Shown here: positions 55,490-64,000 of the stretch, piece after piece
How positions within the stretch are numbered: the first letter of the stretch is position 1
Layout of the letters: each line of letters begins with the position of its first letter
Source of the DNA: Opitutus sp. GAS368
Lineage (GTDB): Bacteria > Verrucomicrobiota > Verrucomicrobiia > Opitutales > Opitutaceae
Assembly: GCA_945903465.1 (NCBI GenBank)
Contig: CAMDOF010000008.1
Span: 30,741-94,740, forward strand
Direction of reading: 5' to 3'
DNA length: 64,000 nucleotides
Made by a program: the position numbers and the translations under genes
Notes under the pieces: generated by a model
Seen by the model: the letters and a program-made list of their open reading frames with translations, nothing else
Database searches by the model: none
Told to the model about the DNA's origin: nothing

Positions 55490-58075
55490 ATGAATATTCT
55501 TTGCTCTTTCATCCTTTTTTGCGCGGCGGCCACGGCGAATATTTTCGGAGCGGAGCCCGCTCTGCCGGCGGCCGCGCTCCCCAAGTTTCCGTCGCCGCCT
55601 TACCTCACGGCAGCGGAGAGCGCACGGCTCTTTGAGATCCAAGACGGTTATCGCCTCGAGCTGGTCTTGAGCGAACCTCAGATTCAAGAGCCGGTCGTCA
55701 CCGTCTTCGATGGCAACGGCCGGATGTTCGTCGCCGAAATGCGCGCGTATATGCGCAATATTGATGGCACCGACGAAAAGGTGCCCAGCGGCCGCGTCTC
55801 CCTGCACTGGTCTTCTCGGGGCGATGGCGTTTTCGACCGGCACTCGGTCTTTATCGATCAGCTCGTCTTGCCCCGAATCCTCTTGCCGCTCAAAGACAGC
55901 CTGTTGGTGCAGGAGACCGACAGCGCCGATATCGTCGAATACCGCGACACTGACGGGGATGGGGTCGCTGATCAAAAGAAAATCTGGTACACGGGCGAGG
56001 AGCGCAGAGCCAACCTCGAGCATCAGACGAGCGGCCTGATTTGGTCCGCGGATAATTGGCTCTACTCCACCTATAATTCCTACCGTATCCGATGGACACC
56101 TACGGGCATCGTCAAGGAACCCACCGGCGCCAATGGGGGGCAATGGGGCCTCACGCAGGACGATCAAGGAAAGCCATGGATCGTGAACGCGGGCGGCGAG
56201 CTCGGCCCGATCAATTTTCAGCAACCGATTGTTTATGGTGCCTTCAAGCTCCGCGATGAGTTCGACGCGAGTTTCAAGGAAGTGTGGCCGCTCGTGCCGA
56301 TTCCCGATGTCCAGGGAGGCACCAAGCGGTTTCGTCCTGAGAAGAAAACCCTCAACCATTTTACGGCGACTTGCGGCGCGGATATTTTTCGGGGCGATCG
56401 GCTGCCCGCCGATTTGCGCGGCGATCTCCTTTTTTGCGAACCGGTCGGCCGCCTGATCCGGCGCACTAAAATTACCGTGCAGGCCGGGGTGACCACGCTG
56501 CGGAACCCCTATGAGCAATCTGAGTTTATCCGCTCCCGCGATCCTTACTTTCGGCCGGTCAATCTAGTGACCGCGCCCGATGGGACGCTTTACGTCACCG
56601 ATATGTATCGCGGGATCATCCAGGAGGGCAATTGGACAAAACGGGGTTCTTACCTGCGGGATGTGATCGAGCAATACGATCTCGACAAGGGGTTCGGCCG
56701 GGGTCGGATCTGGCGTCTTGTAAAATCGGATACGCAGCTCGGCGCGACCCCCACGATGCTCGCGGAAACTCCGGCGCAATGGGTCGCGCATCTGGCTCAT
56801 CCCAACGGCTGGTGGCGCGACACCGCGCAGAAATTACTCGTCCTCGCCCAGGATCAAGCGGTCGTGCCCGCGCTGCAGGCCATGGCCCGCTCTCACGCGA
56901 GTGCTGCGGCCCGTTTCCACGCGATTTGGACGCTCGAGGGGCTCAATGCCCTGACCCCGCGCTTCCTCCGCGAAACCCTCCAGGATCCTGACGTCAACGT
57001 GCGCGTCGCCGCCCTCCGGTCCGCGGAATCCCTGTTTAAAGCCGGCGATCGCTCCCTCCAACCCGATGTCTTGGCGTTGATCAATAGCCCGTCTGCGCCG
57101 ATCGCGATTCAGGCCATGTTGACAGCGGCCCTCCTCAAATGGCCGGAAGGCAGGACGGCCATCCAGAAGACCGCGGTCGCCAGTCCGCTCACCGGCGTCA
57201 AACAAATCGGGGCCCAATTGCTCAACCCGCTTTCCGGGCAACTTCCCCAGGGCTACAGTAAGGAGGAGCGGGCGTTGTTAGAGAAGGGGCAGGGAATTTT
57301 TATGGAACTGTGTTTCGCTTGCCACGGGCTCGACGCCAAGGGCACGCCCATCGATGGCCAAGGCACCACGCTCGCGCCGCCCCTCGCTGGTTCGCCCACG
57401 GTCAATGGTCATCGCGATCTCATGCTCAACGCGCTGCTCTTCGGCGTGAGCGGTCCCGTCAATGGCCGAACTTACGAAGCCCCCATGGCGCCGCTCGGGG
57501 CCAATTCCGACGAGTGGATCGCCGCCATTGTCTCGTATGTGCGGACCGGCTTCGGCAACAAGGGCGCCATCGTCACGGCCGAGGAGGTCGCCCGCGTCCG
57601 CGCCGGGCAAGCGCCGCGGGCCGAGGCGTGGCTGCTCAGCGAGTTAAATCCGCGGCTCCCGCAGCCGCTCAGAAATTCGGCGGAATGGCGATTTACGACC
57701 AATCACCGCAGCGATAAAAATGGCGACGGCGCCCCGCGTGAAGTTAAACTCAATTTTACCGCGGGCCCCGGGCAAGTCGCCGGTACTTGGCTCCAAGTCG
57801 AATTACCCGCCGTCACCACACTCGCTGGCCTCCGTCTCGACTGCGCCAAAAATTACCGCAATTTTCCCCGTGCCCACCAAATCGCTTGCTCCATCGACGG
57901 CGTTACCTGGGTCGAGCCCGCCCCCATCAGCAAAGCGAGCGCGCCGGTCGTCGAGGTTTCGTTCGCCAATACCCCTGCCAAATTCATCCGGATCACTCAA
58001 ACTACCAATACGGCGAACTCCCCTTGGTCGGTGGAAAATATCACGTTGTTTGAGGGCGTTACGGGCGGCCAGTAA
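55490..58075 (+). CDS. second giant PVC-type dehydrogenase/HEAT/cytochrome c protein
   Basis: The 861-residue exported protein has a signal peptide (MNILCSFILFCAAATAN) and a sorbosone-dehydrogenase-like propeller (about 40-400). HEAT-like helices (about 420-590) follow. A cytochrome c domain has CFACH (C608, C611, H612), and a C-terminal discoidin-like (F5/8) beta sandwich (about 730-861) has WLQVELPAVTTLAGLRLD. The terminal sandwich could bind carbohydrate and tether the enzyme to its substrate. Membership in the same family as 39770-42883 is clear from shared order and motifs, but that protein lacks the sandwich. It follows the ThuA gene by 240 bases. Confidence 0.9.
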   Translation: MNILCSFILFCAAATANIFGAEPALPAAALPKFPSPPYLTAAESARLFEIQDGYRLELVLSEPQIQEPVVTVFDGNGRMFVAEMRAYMRNIDGTDEKVPSGRVSLHWSSRGDGVFDRHSVFIDQLVLPRILLPLKDSLLVQETDSADIVEYRDTDGDGVADQKKIWYTGEERRANLEHQTSGLIWSADNWLYSTYNSYRIRWTPTGIVKEPTGANGGQWGLTQDDQGKPWIVNAGGELGPINFQQPIVYGAFKLRDEFDASFKEVWPLVPIPDVQGGTKRFRPEKKTLNHFTATCGADIFRGDRLPADLRGDLLFCEPVGRLIRRTKITVQAGVTTLRNPYEQSEFIRSRDPYFRPVNLVTAPDGTLYVTDMYRGIIQEGNWTKRGSYLRDVIEQYDLDKGFGRGRIWRLVKSDTQLGATPTMLAETPAQWVAHLAHPNGWWRDTAQKLLVLAQDQAVVPALQAMARSHASAAARFHAIWTLEGLNALTPRFLRETLQDPDVNVRVAALRSAESLFKAGDRSLQPDVLALINSPSAPIAIQAMLTAALLKWPEGRTAIQKTAVASPLTGVKQIGAQLLNPLSGQLPQGYSKEERALLEKGQGIFMELCFACHGLDAKGTPIDGQGTTLAPPLAGSPTVNGHRDLMLNALLFGVSGPVNGRTYEAPMAPLGANSDEWIAAIVSYVRTGFGNKGAIVTAEEVARVRAGQAPRAEAWLLSELNPRLPQPLRNSAEWRFTTNHRSDKNGDGAPREVKLNFTAGPGQVAGTWLQVELPAVTTLAGLRLDCAKNYRNFPRAHQIACSIDGVTWVEPAPISKASAPVVEVSFANTPAKFIRITQTTNTANSPWSVENITLFEGVTGGQ

Positions 58076-58151
58076 GCCTTCTGGCCCGAGTCGCCACCGC
58101 GGCCGGCCGGCCCGCGCCGACCGGCTCGCCGGGGCGCTGACCGTGGTCGCC

Positions 58152-59696
58152 TTACTTTAATTCGGGCGGTAAGTTCCCGTAAGCCCAGGCCGCTTTGAAA
58201 GGGGGCGCCGGTGCCGGCAGGGGCACGGGCCCAGGCGTGAGTGAATTGGCCAGCGCGATACCGGCGTCGGCCATTTTCCGACCGGCGCCCACTTCCAAAT
58301 TGCTGTAAGCGGTGAGCCGGGTTTCGTAGCCGCCGCCGTTTGGCCCCAAGGCTTCCTCGGTGGGCACATAGCCGACGCACCCATTCGCGAGCTCCACGGG
58401 AAATGTAAACGGGAAGTGGCTTCCTCGTTTAATATCCAGGCCGTATTGGACAAAATACTCCGCGGGATTCGTCACCAGTACGACTGGCCCGATCTGGATC
58501 GCCTGCACCTCGACTTCCACTTGCGGACGCACTTGGGCAATGGCAGCCAACATCACGATTTCCTTCGCAAACGTCCACTCGGTGGCGCCCACCACCTTGG
58601 GATCCTGCTGCACCAAGGCCATGGCTTGCTTCACTTTTTCGGCCGTCGGCAAACGCCGAGGCGAGAGCCACACCTTTTGTCGCACATCAATCGGGAAATC
58701 GGTCGAGGCTCCTCGCCGAATCAGCAGGAGCGTCTTGAAGGCCTCGGCCCCCACGCGCCCGCCGACGATCGACCACCATTCTTCACTCGCGGGATTCTGA
58801 AACTTCGTGAGGTTGTCCACTTGGGTCACATCGCCGGAGGCCCCTTGCATAAAGACAACGGGGAGCGCCGCTTGGCCCGTCGCCCCGCGTAGCGTTTGCT
58901 CCATGGCACTAATCCAGCTCGCAGAAATCCCCCCGGGACTCGTCGTGGCATGACAGGAGAAATTGACCACGACCCCAATGAGATTGGATTTTAAGTCCCA
59001 CACGCCGATGACGCCGACTTGCGGATCGATCGGCCCCGCGTAGCTCATGATCTCCGGATTGCCAACCCCCGGATGAGAGAATGAAAGCCCGTTTTTCATG
59101 CGCAGGCGGCGGTTGAAGGAAACCTTATCCTCGTGGCCGTAACCGACGGCCGCCTTTGCCTCGACCCGCGCTCCATTCGCCGCGACGACCGCCTCGATCA
59201 ATTGTTTCTTCAAGTGTTGAGTGAAGCCGGGATTCTCGATGGTGGATTTATTGGTGTAAAGATCCTGCACCAGGGGCGAGGCTTGGTCATAGTCACCCGG
59301 TTCCGCCATTCCGATGGGCCCGGATGAGTGGGAGTGCGAGGCACCGAGCAAAATGTGATCCGCCTTGATCCCGCACTGTTTTTCAATTTCCGCCCGGACT
59401 TCTTTCGTGAGCGCCCGCGTAATAAATAAAATATCAATCCCCACGATCGCCACCCGCTGCTTGCCGTCGTCAAAGACCGCCGCGCGGACTTTGCAGGTAT
59501 CATGAAAGGAGCGGTGATAGCTTTTGCCGTAGCCCCCCGGCGCCTCCATGCCGATGGCTGGGGTGATGTCGCGCTCCGCAAAGCCGGATTTAAAAACCAA
59601 TTTAGGCACGGTCGGTTTAGTCGGCTCAGCCGCGGCGAGGAGCCCAGCAGCGAAGGCTATAATGACGACGGCAGCGAATGAGGGTAGGAGGGGCAT
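58152..59696 (-). CDS. exported neutral/alkaline ceramidase-like protein
   Basis: The 514-residue protein has a signal peptide (MPLLPSFAAVVIIAFAAGLL) and matches the neutral ceramidase N-terminal family. Segments include FAERDITPAIGMEAPGGYG, ILLGASHSHSSGP with the probable zinc-binding His pair, and NFSCHATTSP. Many bacterial homologues of this shorter type act on unknown amides rather than ceramide. It converges with the PVC cytochrome gene. ATG 59696 begins the signal peptide, 33 codons into the open frame. Confidence 0.86.
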   Translation of the reverse strand: MPLLPSFAAVVIIAFAAGLLAAAEPTKPTVPKLVFKSGFAERDITPAIGMEAPGGYGKSYHRSFHDTCKVRAAVFDDGKQRVAIVGIDILFITRALTKEVRAEIEKQCGIKADHILLGASHSHSSGPIGMAEPGDYDQASPLVQDLYTNKSTIENPGFTQHLKKQLIEAVVAANGARVEAKAAVGYGHEDKVSFNRRLRMKNGLSFSHPGVGNPEIMSYAGPIDPQVGVIGVWDLKSNLIGVVVNFSCHATTSPGGISASWISAMEQTLRGATGQAALPVVFMQGASGDVTQVDNLTKFQNPASEEWWSIVGGRVGAEAFKTLLLIRRGASTDFPIDVRQKVWLSPRRLPTAEKVKQAMALVQQDPKVVGATEWTFAKEIVMLAAIAQVRPQVEVEVQAIQIGPVVLVTNPAEYFVQYGLDIKRGSHFPFTFPVELANGCVGYVPTEEALGPNGGGYETRLTAYSNLEVGAGRKMADAGIALANSLTPGPVPLPAPAPPFKAAWAYGNLPPELK

Positions 59697-60473
59697 GATG
59701 CAATCGCTGATAGAGCAGACGGCATTTAGCAACGGCTTTGATGGGTGCTGGCGGACGTGGGGCGCGACGGATTTTTGGACGGGGACAGGTAGCACGAAAG
59801 GGTGGAACGTGCGCTCCGCGCTCGTTTAGTTTTATACCGGCAGCAGAAAGCGCGCGGAGCGCACGGTCCACCCGCTGAGCCGGTCTGTGCAAAAATCCGC
59901 CGTGCAGACGCGGGGCGCGACGGGTGGTCCGCGCGGTGCGCCGGTGGGTCGCTGGAGTCAGGTGGGTGGTGCGCAGCGTGGCGGCGGGTGGGCCCGGTGC
60001 AGTATGACGTGGCGGCGGGTTGGCCGCGCGCACGGTGATCGGTCCTAAGGCGCAGCAACCACACTTTTCTGAAGAAAATCTTTTTCGCAGAGCGCACCGA
60101 GGCCCGCACCGAGGTCACGGAGCCAAACACCTTGTCCGCTTTGCGACTTCTGTGGGCTGGGCTCCGTGCTCTCTGTAAAATGCATTGGGTCAAGTCGGGT
60201 GTGAAATTTGGGCTAAGGCGAGGTGCTTGGGTGGGTGGGACGTGCCGGTGGGTGATGGCATCGGGCGAACATCGTGAGCGTGGGGTCCAGGGTGGTTGCT
60301 TGCATGCCTGTCGAGACACCGGATTCTTTTTTTGCCGGTGTTCGCGAAGAGGTGTTTTTAGCGGGTGACCATTTTCCGAGGGATGTTTCGCCAGTAGCTT
60401 TTGGCCCAGGATTCTGTTTCCTCACGGTCTTATCACCTCATTGCCTGAATCTGCCTCAACGTTTTCGTCGCCA
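59697..60473. other. 777-base non-coding stretch containing a long inverted repeat
   Basis: The gap lies between the ceramidase-like gene (minus) and the RsmH-like gene (plus), so both promoters should be here. A 21-base inverted repeat with two mismatches spans 59803-59870. No gene was recognised in either strand. Confidence 0.45.
59803..59870. repeat. 21-base inverted repeat (long hairpin)
   Basis: Bases 59803-59823 pair with 59850-59870 with only two mismatches. The central 13 bases (GTGCGCTCCGCGC) are perfect. The 26-base loop is AT-richer than its surroundings. No T-tract follows, so it is not a standard terminator. Confidence 0.8.
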
Positions 60474-61523
60474 GTGATTAGCCCGAGCCCGCATCGGCGG
60501 AGGCCACGCTATGCGGGTAAGAACCCGCGGCGTTTTGACGAAAAATATAAAGAGCTAAATCCTGAGCGCTATGCGGCCGATGTGGCGAAGGTCATCGCGG
60601 CAGGCAAGACGCCGGCGGGCAGTCACCGTCCCATTATGGTCGCGGAAATTCTCGCCGCGCTGGCACTGCAACCGGGCGAACTCGTGGCCGATTGTACCTT
60701 GGGCTTTGGCGGCCACGCCCGCGAGCTTCTGGCGCAGGTTGCGCCGCGTGGTCGGCTGATCGGACTCGACGTCGATCCGATCGAACTACCCAAGACCACG
60801 GCTCGACTCCGCGCGGCGGGGTGGGGTGAAACGGTCTTCACGGCGGTGCGTGCGAACTTCGCCGGTCTGCCGAAAGTGCTGGCCGCTCAAGGTGTCGCCG
60901 GCGCCGACGCGATTCTCGCCGATCTCGGGGTTTCGTCGATGCAGCTGGATGATCCCGCGCGGGGTTTTACCTTTAAGTATGACAGTCCGCTGGATTTGCG
61001 GCTGAACCCGCAGCGCGCACCTTCAGCCGCCGAGTGGTTGGCGCAGGTGACCCCGGTGGCTCTGGCGGAGGCTCTCGCTGAAAATGCCGACGAGCCTCAC
61101 GCGGAATTGCTCGCTCGGGAATTGGTCGCCCGCCGGCAGCGCGCGCCGATCACGCGCACGGGGGCGCTGGCCGACGCCATCCGCGTCATCCTCGCCAGCC
61201 GGCCGGTACGTCGGCGGACGGGCGAGGACGATGATTGCATTCGCCGCGTGTTTCAAGCGATCCGCATCGCCGTGAACGACGAGTTCGGCGTGCTCGATCT
61301 CTTTTTGAAAAATTTGCCCTTCTGTCTGCGGCCGGGTGGGCGCGTGGCCATGCTCACGTTTCACTCGGGCGAGGATCGGCGGGTGAAACACGCGTGGCGG
61401 GAAGGGCAGCGGAGCGGCCTCTATCGCGTGACGAGCGATGACGTCGTCCGCGCCGGCCCGGAAGAACGGCGGGCGAACCCGCGCAGTTCCTCCGCCAAGT
61501 TGCGCTGGGCGGTGCGCGCGTGA
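60474..61523 (+). CDS. RsmH/MraW-like 16S rRNA cytosine(1402) N4-methyltransferase
   Basis: The protein has the family SAM-binding and structural motifs: HRPIMVAEILAAL, DCTLGFGGHARELL, ILADLGVSSMQLDDPARGF, SPLDLRLNPQRAPSAAEW and LTFHSGEDRRVKHAW. It would methylate C1402 of 16S rRNA. It has about 50 extra N-terminal residues compared with typical MraW. The start is uncertain: GTG 60474 and TTG 60441 are in frame and neither has a Shine-Dalgarno. Typical mraW sits in the division and cell-wall cluster upstream of ftsL and ftsI, but the neighbours here are unrelated. This may therefore be a second, divergent copy. Confidence 0.85.
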   Translation: MISPSPHRRRPRYAGKNPRRFDEKYKELNPERYAADVAKVIAAGKTPAGSHRPIMVAEILAALALQPGELVADCTLGFGGHARELLAQVAPRGRLIGLDVDPIELPKTTARLRAAGWGETVFTAVRANFAGLPKVLAAQGVAGADAILADLGVSSMQLDDPARGFTFKYDSPLDLRLNPQRAPSAAEWLAQVTPVALAEALAENADEPHAELLARELVARRQRAPITRTGALADAIRVILASRPVRRRTGEDDDCIRRVFQAIRIAVNDEFGVLDLFLKNLPFCLRPGGRVAMLTFHSGEDRRVKHAWREGQRSGLYRVTSDDVVRAGPEERRANPRSSSAKLRWAVRA

Positions 61524-61530
61524 GCCCGCC

Positions 61531-62421
61531 TTAAGCCGTCGGGGTGATTTCGGCCGCGGTCGTCTCGACCTCGGCTGGCGTGAACGGCTCCGCTTGTCCG
61601 GCGAGGGCTTTTTCGACCCAGCGTTGAATGCGCTTCAGCCCATCTTGGCGGCGCGGGTCGTCGAGTTTCATCGTGCCGAGCAGATTGATCACCGTCTCCG
61701 CGTAATCGAGGGCGTTGGCCGTGAGCAGGGTCGGTAATTCAAAGGGATTAATTTCACCTTTCCGGATCATGGCCCGCGCTTCGCGCTCGAGCTCCATGGT
61801 GCTCCCACCCATCGCGCCCACGTCCCCTTTGCCTTTGGAAAAACCACCACTACCACCACTGCCGCCACCACCCGCTGAGTGATCACTCGAGCTTCCCTCC
61901 GCCTTGCCTCGGGCCTGGCGCTGCATCCGCGCGGGATATTCTTTGCCATCGCGACCGGTCACCATCGGCGGCTGATCGAGTTTTCCCGCGTCTGCCATCT
62001 CCGTGCGACACCGCCGAACCAGCTCAACCGAGACGCGGCAGAGTTCCGCGATCACGGGATTCGCTTTCTCCGGCCACTCCTCCAGCGCGATCTCCGCGGC
62101 GTTGCGTTTGTCCGCATTGGTCCGGCAAACCCCGTTGGTCGCATTAGCTCCCAGCGCGTGCCGGAGGGCGTCGGTGCGACCGCCGGTCTGCACGCAGGCA
62201 AGAATCGTGGGGCTCTGGTGGCGCTTCGTCGCGAGAAAGCGATGAAAGCCATCCGCCAGCCAATACGTCGCTCCGTCGAAATATACGTCGATCGGCGGGA
62301 AAGTGGTTCCCTGCGCCATCTCGTCTGCATAGCTCTCCACGGCTTCATCCGTGGTTTGGACGCGCGCCTGCGTGCCGCCATAAAGGTTAATCGAGCTAAG
62401 GGGAAGTTCCTGAGTTTGCAT
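61531..62421 (-). CDS. ParB N-terminal-domain protein
   Basis: The 296 residues begin with a ParB/Srx-like domain (LPLSSINLYGGTQARVQ and YWLADGFHRFLATKR). A helical middle segment follows, then a Gly/Ser-rich linker (about 185-205) and a helical C-terminal region. It lacks a recognisable partner ParA nearby and is likely a DNA- or nucleotide-binding protein rather than the chromosomal ParB. It converges with the RsmH-like gene, their stops being 7 bases apart. ATG 62421 gives the domain its usual start. Confidence 0.8.
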   Translation of the reverse strand: MQTQELPLSSINLYGGTQARVQTTDEAVESYADEMAQGTTFPPIDVYFDGATYWLADGFHRFLATKRHQSPTILACVQTGGRTDALRHALGANATNGVCRTNADKRNAAEIALEEWPEKANPVIAELCRVSVELVRRCRTEMADAGKLDQPPMVTGRDGKEYPARMQRQARGKAEGSSSDHSAGGGGSGGSGGFSKGKGDVGAMGGSTMELEREARAMIRKGEINPFELPTLLTANALDYAETVINLLGTMKLDDPRRQDGLKRIQRWVEKALAGQAEPFTPAEVETTAAEITPTA

Positions 62422-62677
62422 AAAAAAATGGCGTTTGTGCGGCCGAGGCGGGTTTGACCGCAAGGGGAATCGACCGGGTGTGCCGGATTATTTCCGGCGC
62501 ACGTTGCAGCTGCGGTCGTTGCGACCGAAGCCCACGCCGTGACGCCGCCGCCTCGCGGGGCCGAGGTCTTGCGAGGCCCCTTGGGCCCGCGCGGCGGCGC
62601 GTGGCGTCGCTAGAAAAAAATGACGAATTTTTTAACTCGGCATTCGCGGACGGTCGTGAGCTGTGCTTTTTTTAGCA

Positions 62678-62950
62678 ATGTCCTTCATGTTCCGCCGCCG
62701 ATTTCGCGCCGCCGCACTCAGCGTGCTGCTCGTCGGTGTTGGCACTTGGTTCGTGACGGGTGCTCATCGCGGATGGACGCAGACAAGTACCTTTACGCTC
62801 CAGCGGGACGAGATCACGGGTATCGATTACCCGGTGCGCCGCCGGACGTTTGTCGCCGGCGTGGAGATCCCCCTCGCCGCGGCGGTGCTCGCCACGGTTC
62901 TCGTCATCGCCTCGTTCTTCCCTCGCCGTCGTCATGGCCCTCGCTCCTAA
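62678..62950 (+). CDS. small membrane protein of unknown function
   Basis: The 90-residue protein has two hydrophobic segments, one near the N-terminus (AALSVLLVGVGTWFV) and one near the C-terminus (IPLAAAVLATVLVIASFF). Charged ends (RRR and RRRHGPRS) flank them. Between them is a polar stretch likely to face the periplasm. No family is recognised. It precedes the YceI gene by about 117 bases in the same direction. Codon choice and the clean hydrophobic pattern support it as real, but short length makes this uncertain. Confidence 0.5.
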   Translation: MSFMFRRRFRAAALSVLLVGVGTWFVTGAHRGWTQTSTFTLQRDEITGIDYPVRRRTFVAGVEIPLAAAVLATVLVIASFFPRRRHGPRS

Positions 62951-63067
62951 ATACCCTATCTTATCGGCTCATTCGCCCTTCGATCCCTCTCCGCGGTTGT
63001 GGACATTGCCACCGCCGCCACAGGTGTTTTTTGGCCTCACCGCTCGTTGACGTTTTTTCCTCCATTT

Positions 63068-63727
63068 ATGAACCGATCAATCCACGCCCGCTACCACGCC
63101 CTTTCCCTCGTCATCGTTCTCACGCTAATGGCGAGTCTCGCCGTTGTCAGCAGCGCCGTCTTCGCCGCGCCGCTTACCTTTGATTTCAAGGACCCGAAAG
63201 GCGTCAATAACGTCCAATTCAAACTTGATGCCGCGCTCGAGTCGATCACCGGTACGGGCACGGGGATTTCGGGCCAAGTCTCTTTTGATCCCTCCCAACC
63301 AGCGGCGACCACGGGTCGCATCGAGTTGGCCACGAAATCACTCACGGTGGGCAATCCGATGATGGCAGACCACCTCCAAGGCGCGACGTGGCTCGACACC
63401 GCCCAACATCCCACCATCACCTTTGAGGTCATCAGCCTCGCCAACGTGCGCACTCAAGCCAACGTCACCACCGCGGAGGTCACCGGCTACCTCACCGTCA
63501 AGGGTACCAAAAAACAGGTGAAGGTGCCCGTCTCGCTCACGCATCTGGCTGATAAACTCGGCGCCCGCGTCAACAAACCGCAGCTGAAGGGCGACCTGTT
63601 GGTGCTCCGCACGCAATTCGAAATCAATCGCAGCGATTATGGGATCAACCCGGGTCAAGGGACCGACAAAGCCGCGGAGATCATTCAGCTTTCCTTGAGT
63701 ATCGCCGGCGCCGCCCCCCAATCTTAA
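63068..63727 (+). CDS. YceI family periplasmic protein
   Basis: The 219-residue protein has a signal peptide (LSLVIVLTLMASLAVVSSAVFA) and the YceI lipocalin-like barrel. Segments include FDFKDPKGVNNVQFKLDA, MADHLQGATWLDTAQHPTIT and GYLTVKGTKKQVKVPV. YceI proteins bind isoprenoid-type lipids and are sometimes linked to stress or to cytochrome b561 partners. No partner is adjacent apart from the small membrane protein upstream. The ATG at 63068 begins the signal peptide, and the frame is open to a GTG at 62999. Confidence 0.9.
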   Translation: MNRSIHARYHALSLVIVLTLMASLAVVSSAVFAAPLTFDFKDPKGVNNVQFKLDAALESITGTGTGISGQVSFDPSQPAATTGRIELATKSLTVGNPMMADHLQGATWLDTAQHPTITFEVISLANVRTQANVTTAEVTGYLTVKGTKKQVKVPVSLTHLADKLGARVNKPQLKGDLLVLRTQFEINRSDYGINPGQGTDKAAEIIQLSLSIAGAAPQS

Positions 63728-63934
63728 GCGAGCGCGCCTTGGTGCGGCCACCCGCGCTCTCCGTCCCGAGAATGAGCCCGTGGCCTAAATCAGGGGTTCA
63801 ACTTGCAATTTTGGGTAACTGCTCAGGGTGAAAAAAGCTGTCGGCGAACGCGCACGTTACGCGAAGAAAGCAGAATGTTAGGCTCAACTCGGACTGCGGA
63901 GGGAGGGTCGCCTTCGTCCAAGGAGGAAAGCAGC

Positions 63935-64000
63935 GTGATTCAAGGCCGGGAGTTGGGTGGGGCGGGGGACCTCGCGTTGATCCGGACTTTGCCGACCGAG
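63935..64000 (+). CDS. N-terminus of a gene cut by the right edge
   Basis: A consensus Shine-Dalgarno (AAGGAGG, 63920-63926) lies eight bases before GTG 63935. The frame stays open for the remaining 22 codons (reading MIQGRELGGAGDLALIRTLP). The product cannot be identified from this stub. A thiamine-monophosphate kinase-like start was considered but is not supported strongly enough to name. Confidence 0.4.
   Translation, partial: MIQGRELGGAGDLALIRTLPTE

Noticed and set aside
63728..63934. Possible riboswitch before the gene at the right edge
   Set aside because: I looked for thiamine pyrophosphate riboswitch signatures (CUGAGA, ACCUGAUC) and found none. Other classes could not be excluded by eye but none was recognised.

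Overview
The window is about 64 kb of GC-rich chromosomal DNA from a Gram-negative bacterium. It most likely comes from the Verrucomicrobiota, probably an Opitutaceae-type lineage. This is inferred from gene content, not from a marker tree: two very large PVC-type secreted dehydrogenase/HEAT/cytochrome c proteins, DUF1080 and ThuA proteins, an arylsulfatase, a neutral-ceramidase-like protein, Oar-type and carboxypeptidase-regulatory-domain TonB receptors, many secreted TIM-barrel, esterase and SMP-30 proteins, and a NamZ-type hydrolase. No rRNA, tRNA or CRISPR array was found.

Layout. 1-2.5 kb: the end of a TPR protein, then ligA. 2.6-6.9 kb: a tight operon of outer-membrane porin, secreted cupredoxin and hybrid histidine kinase whose kinase lacks the phospho-accepting His. 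7.0-10.4 kb (minus): a serine hydrolase-NamZ fusion coupled to a Tat-exported TIM-barrel protein. 10.6-13.5 kb: a cytochrome b562-like protein with a strong terminator, a beta-hydroxyacid dehydrogenase and an MFS transporter. 14-17.3 kb: a PQQ-propeller protein and a second MFS gene broken by one extra G. 17.4-20.1 kb (minus): tandem paralogous secreted esterases, one fused to an SMP-30 propeller. 20.4-22.6 kb: apt, a D-2-hydroxyacid dehydrogenase and tatA. 22.8-27.0 kb (minus): dnaG, rpoD and a lipoprotein, recalling the macromolecular-synthesis operon. 27.2-30.1 kb: a DUF362-like secreted protein, a solitary nuoA and an EIIA-diadenylate cyclase fusion. 30.2-38.9 kb (minus): DUF1080 protein, class V aminotransferase and two TonB receptors. 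39.8-42.9 kb: the first giant PVC cytochrome.

43.1-49.0 kb looks like one catabolic island. An IclR regulator, class III aminotransferase, M81/MlrC-like protein and RidA run leftward, and an amidohydrolase and SDR run rightward. A perfect 15-bp palindrome lies between the two units. 49.1-50.3 kb holds a sialidase-family pseudogene with two stops, a frameshift and a 214-bp non-autonomous mobile element flanked by an 8-bp duplication. 50.6-52.1 kb: a YhcH/DUF386 protein and rlmJ. 52.3-59.7 kb: sulfatase, ThuA protein, second giant PVC cytochrome and a ceramidase-like protein. 60.4-64 kb: an RsmH-like methyltransferase outside a division cluster, a ParB-domain protein, a small membrane protein, YceI, and the start of a gene that runs off the right edge.

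Taken together the content suggests a polysaccharide- and glycan-degrading heterotroph. Extracellular hydrolases (sulfatase, esterases, NamZ, DUF1080, former sialidase), TonB uptake, MFS import, NAD-dependent sugar or hydroxyacid dehydrogenases and periplasmic cytochrome or PQQ-type oxidation would act in sequence. Housekeeping replication, transcription and respiration genes are interspersed.
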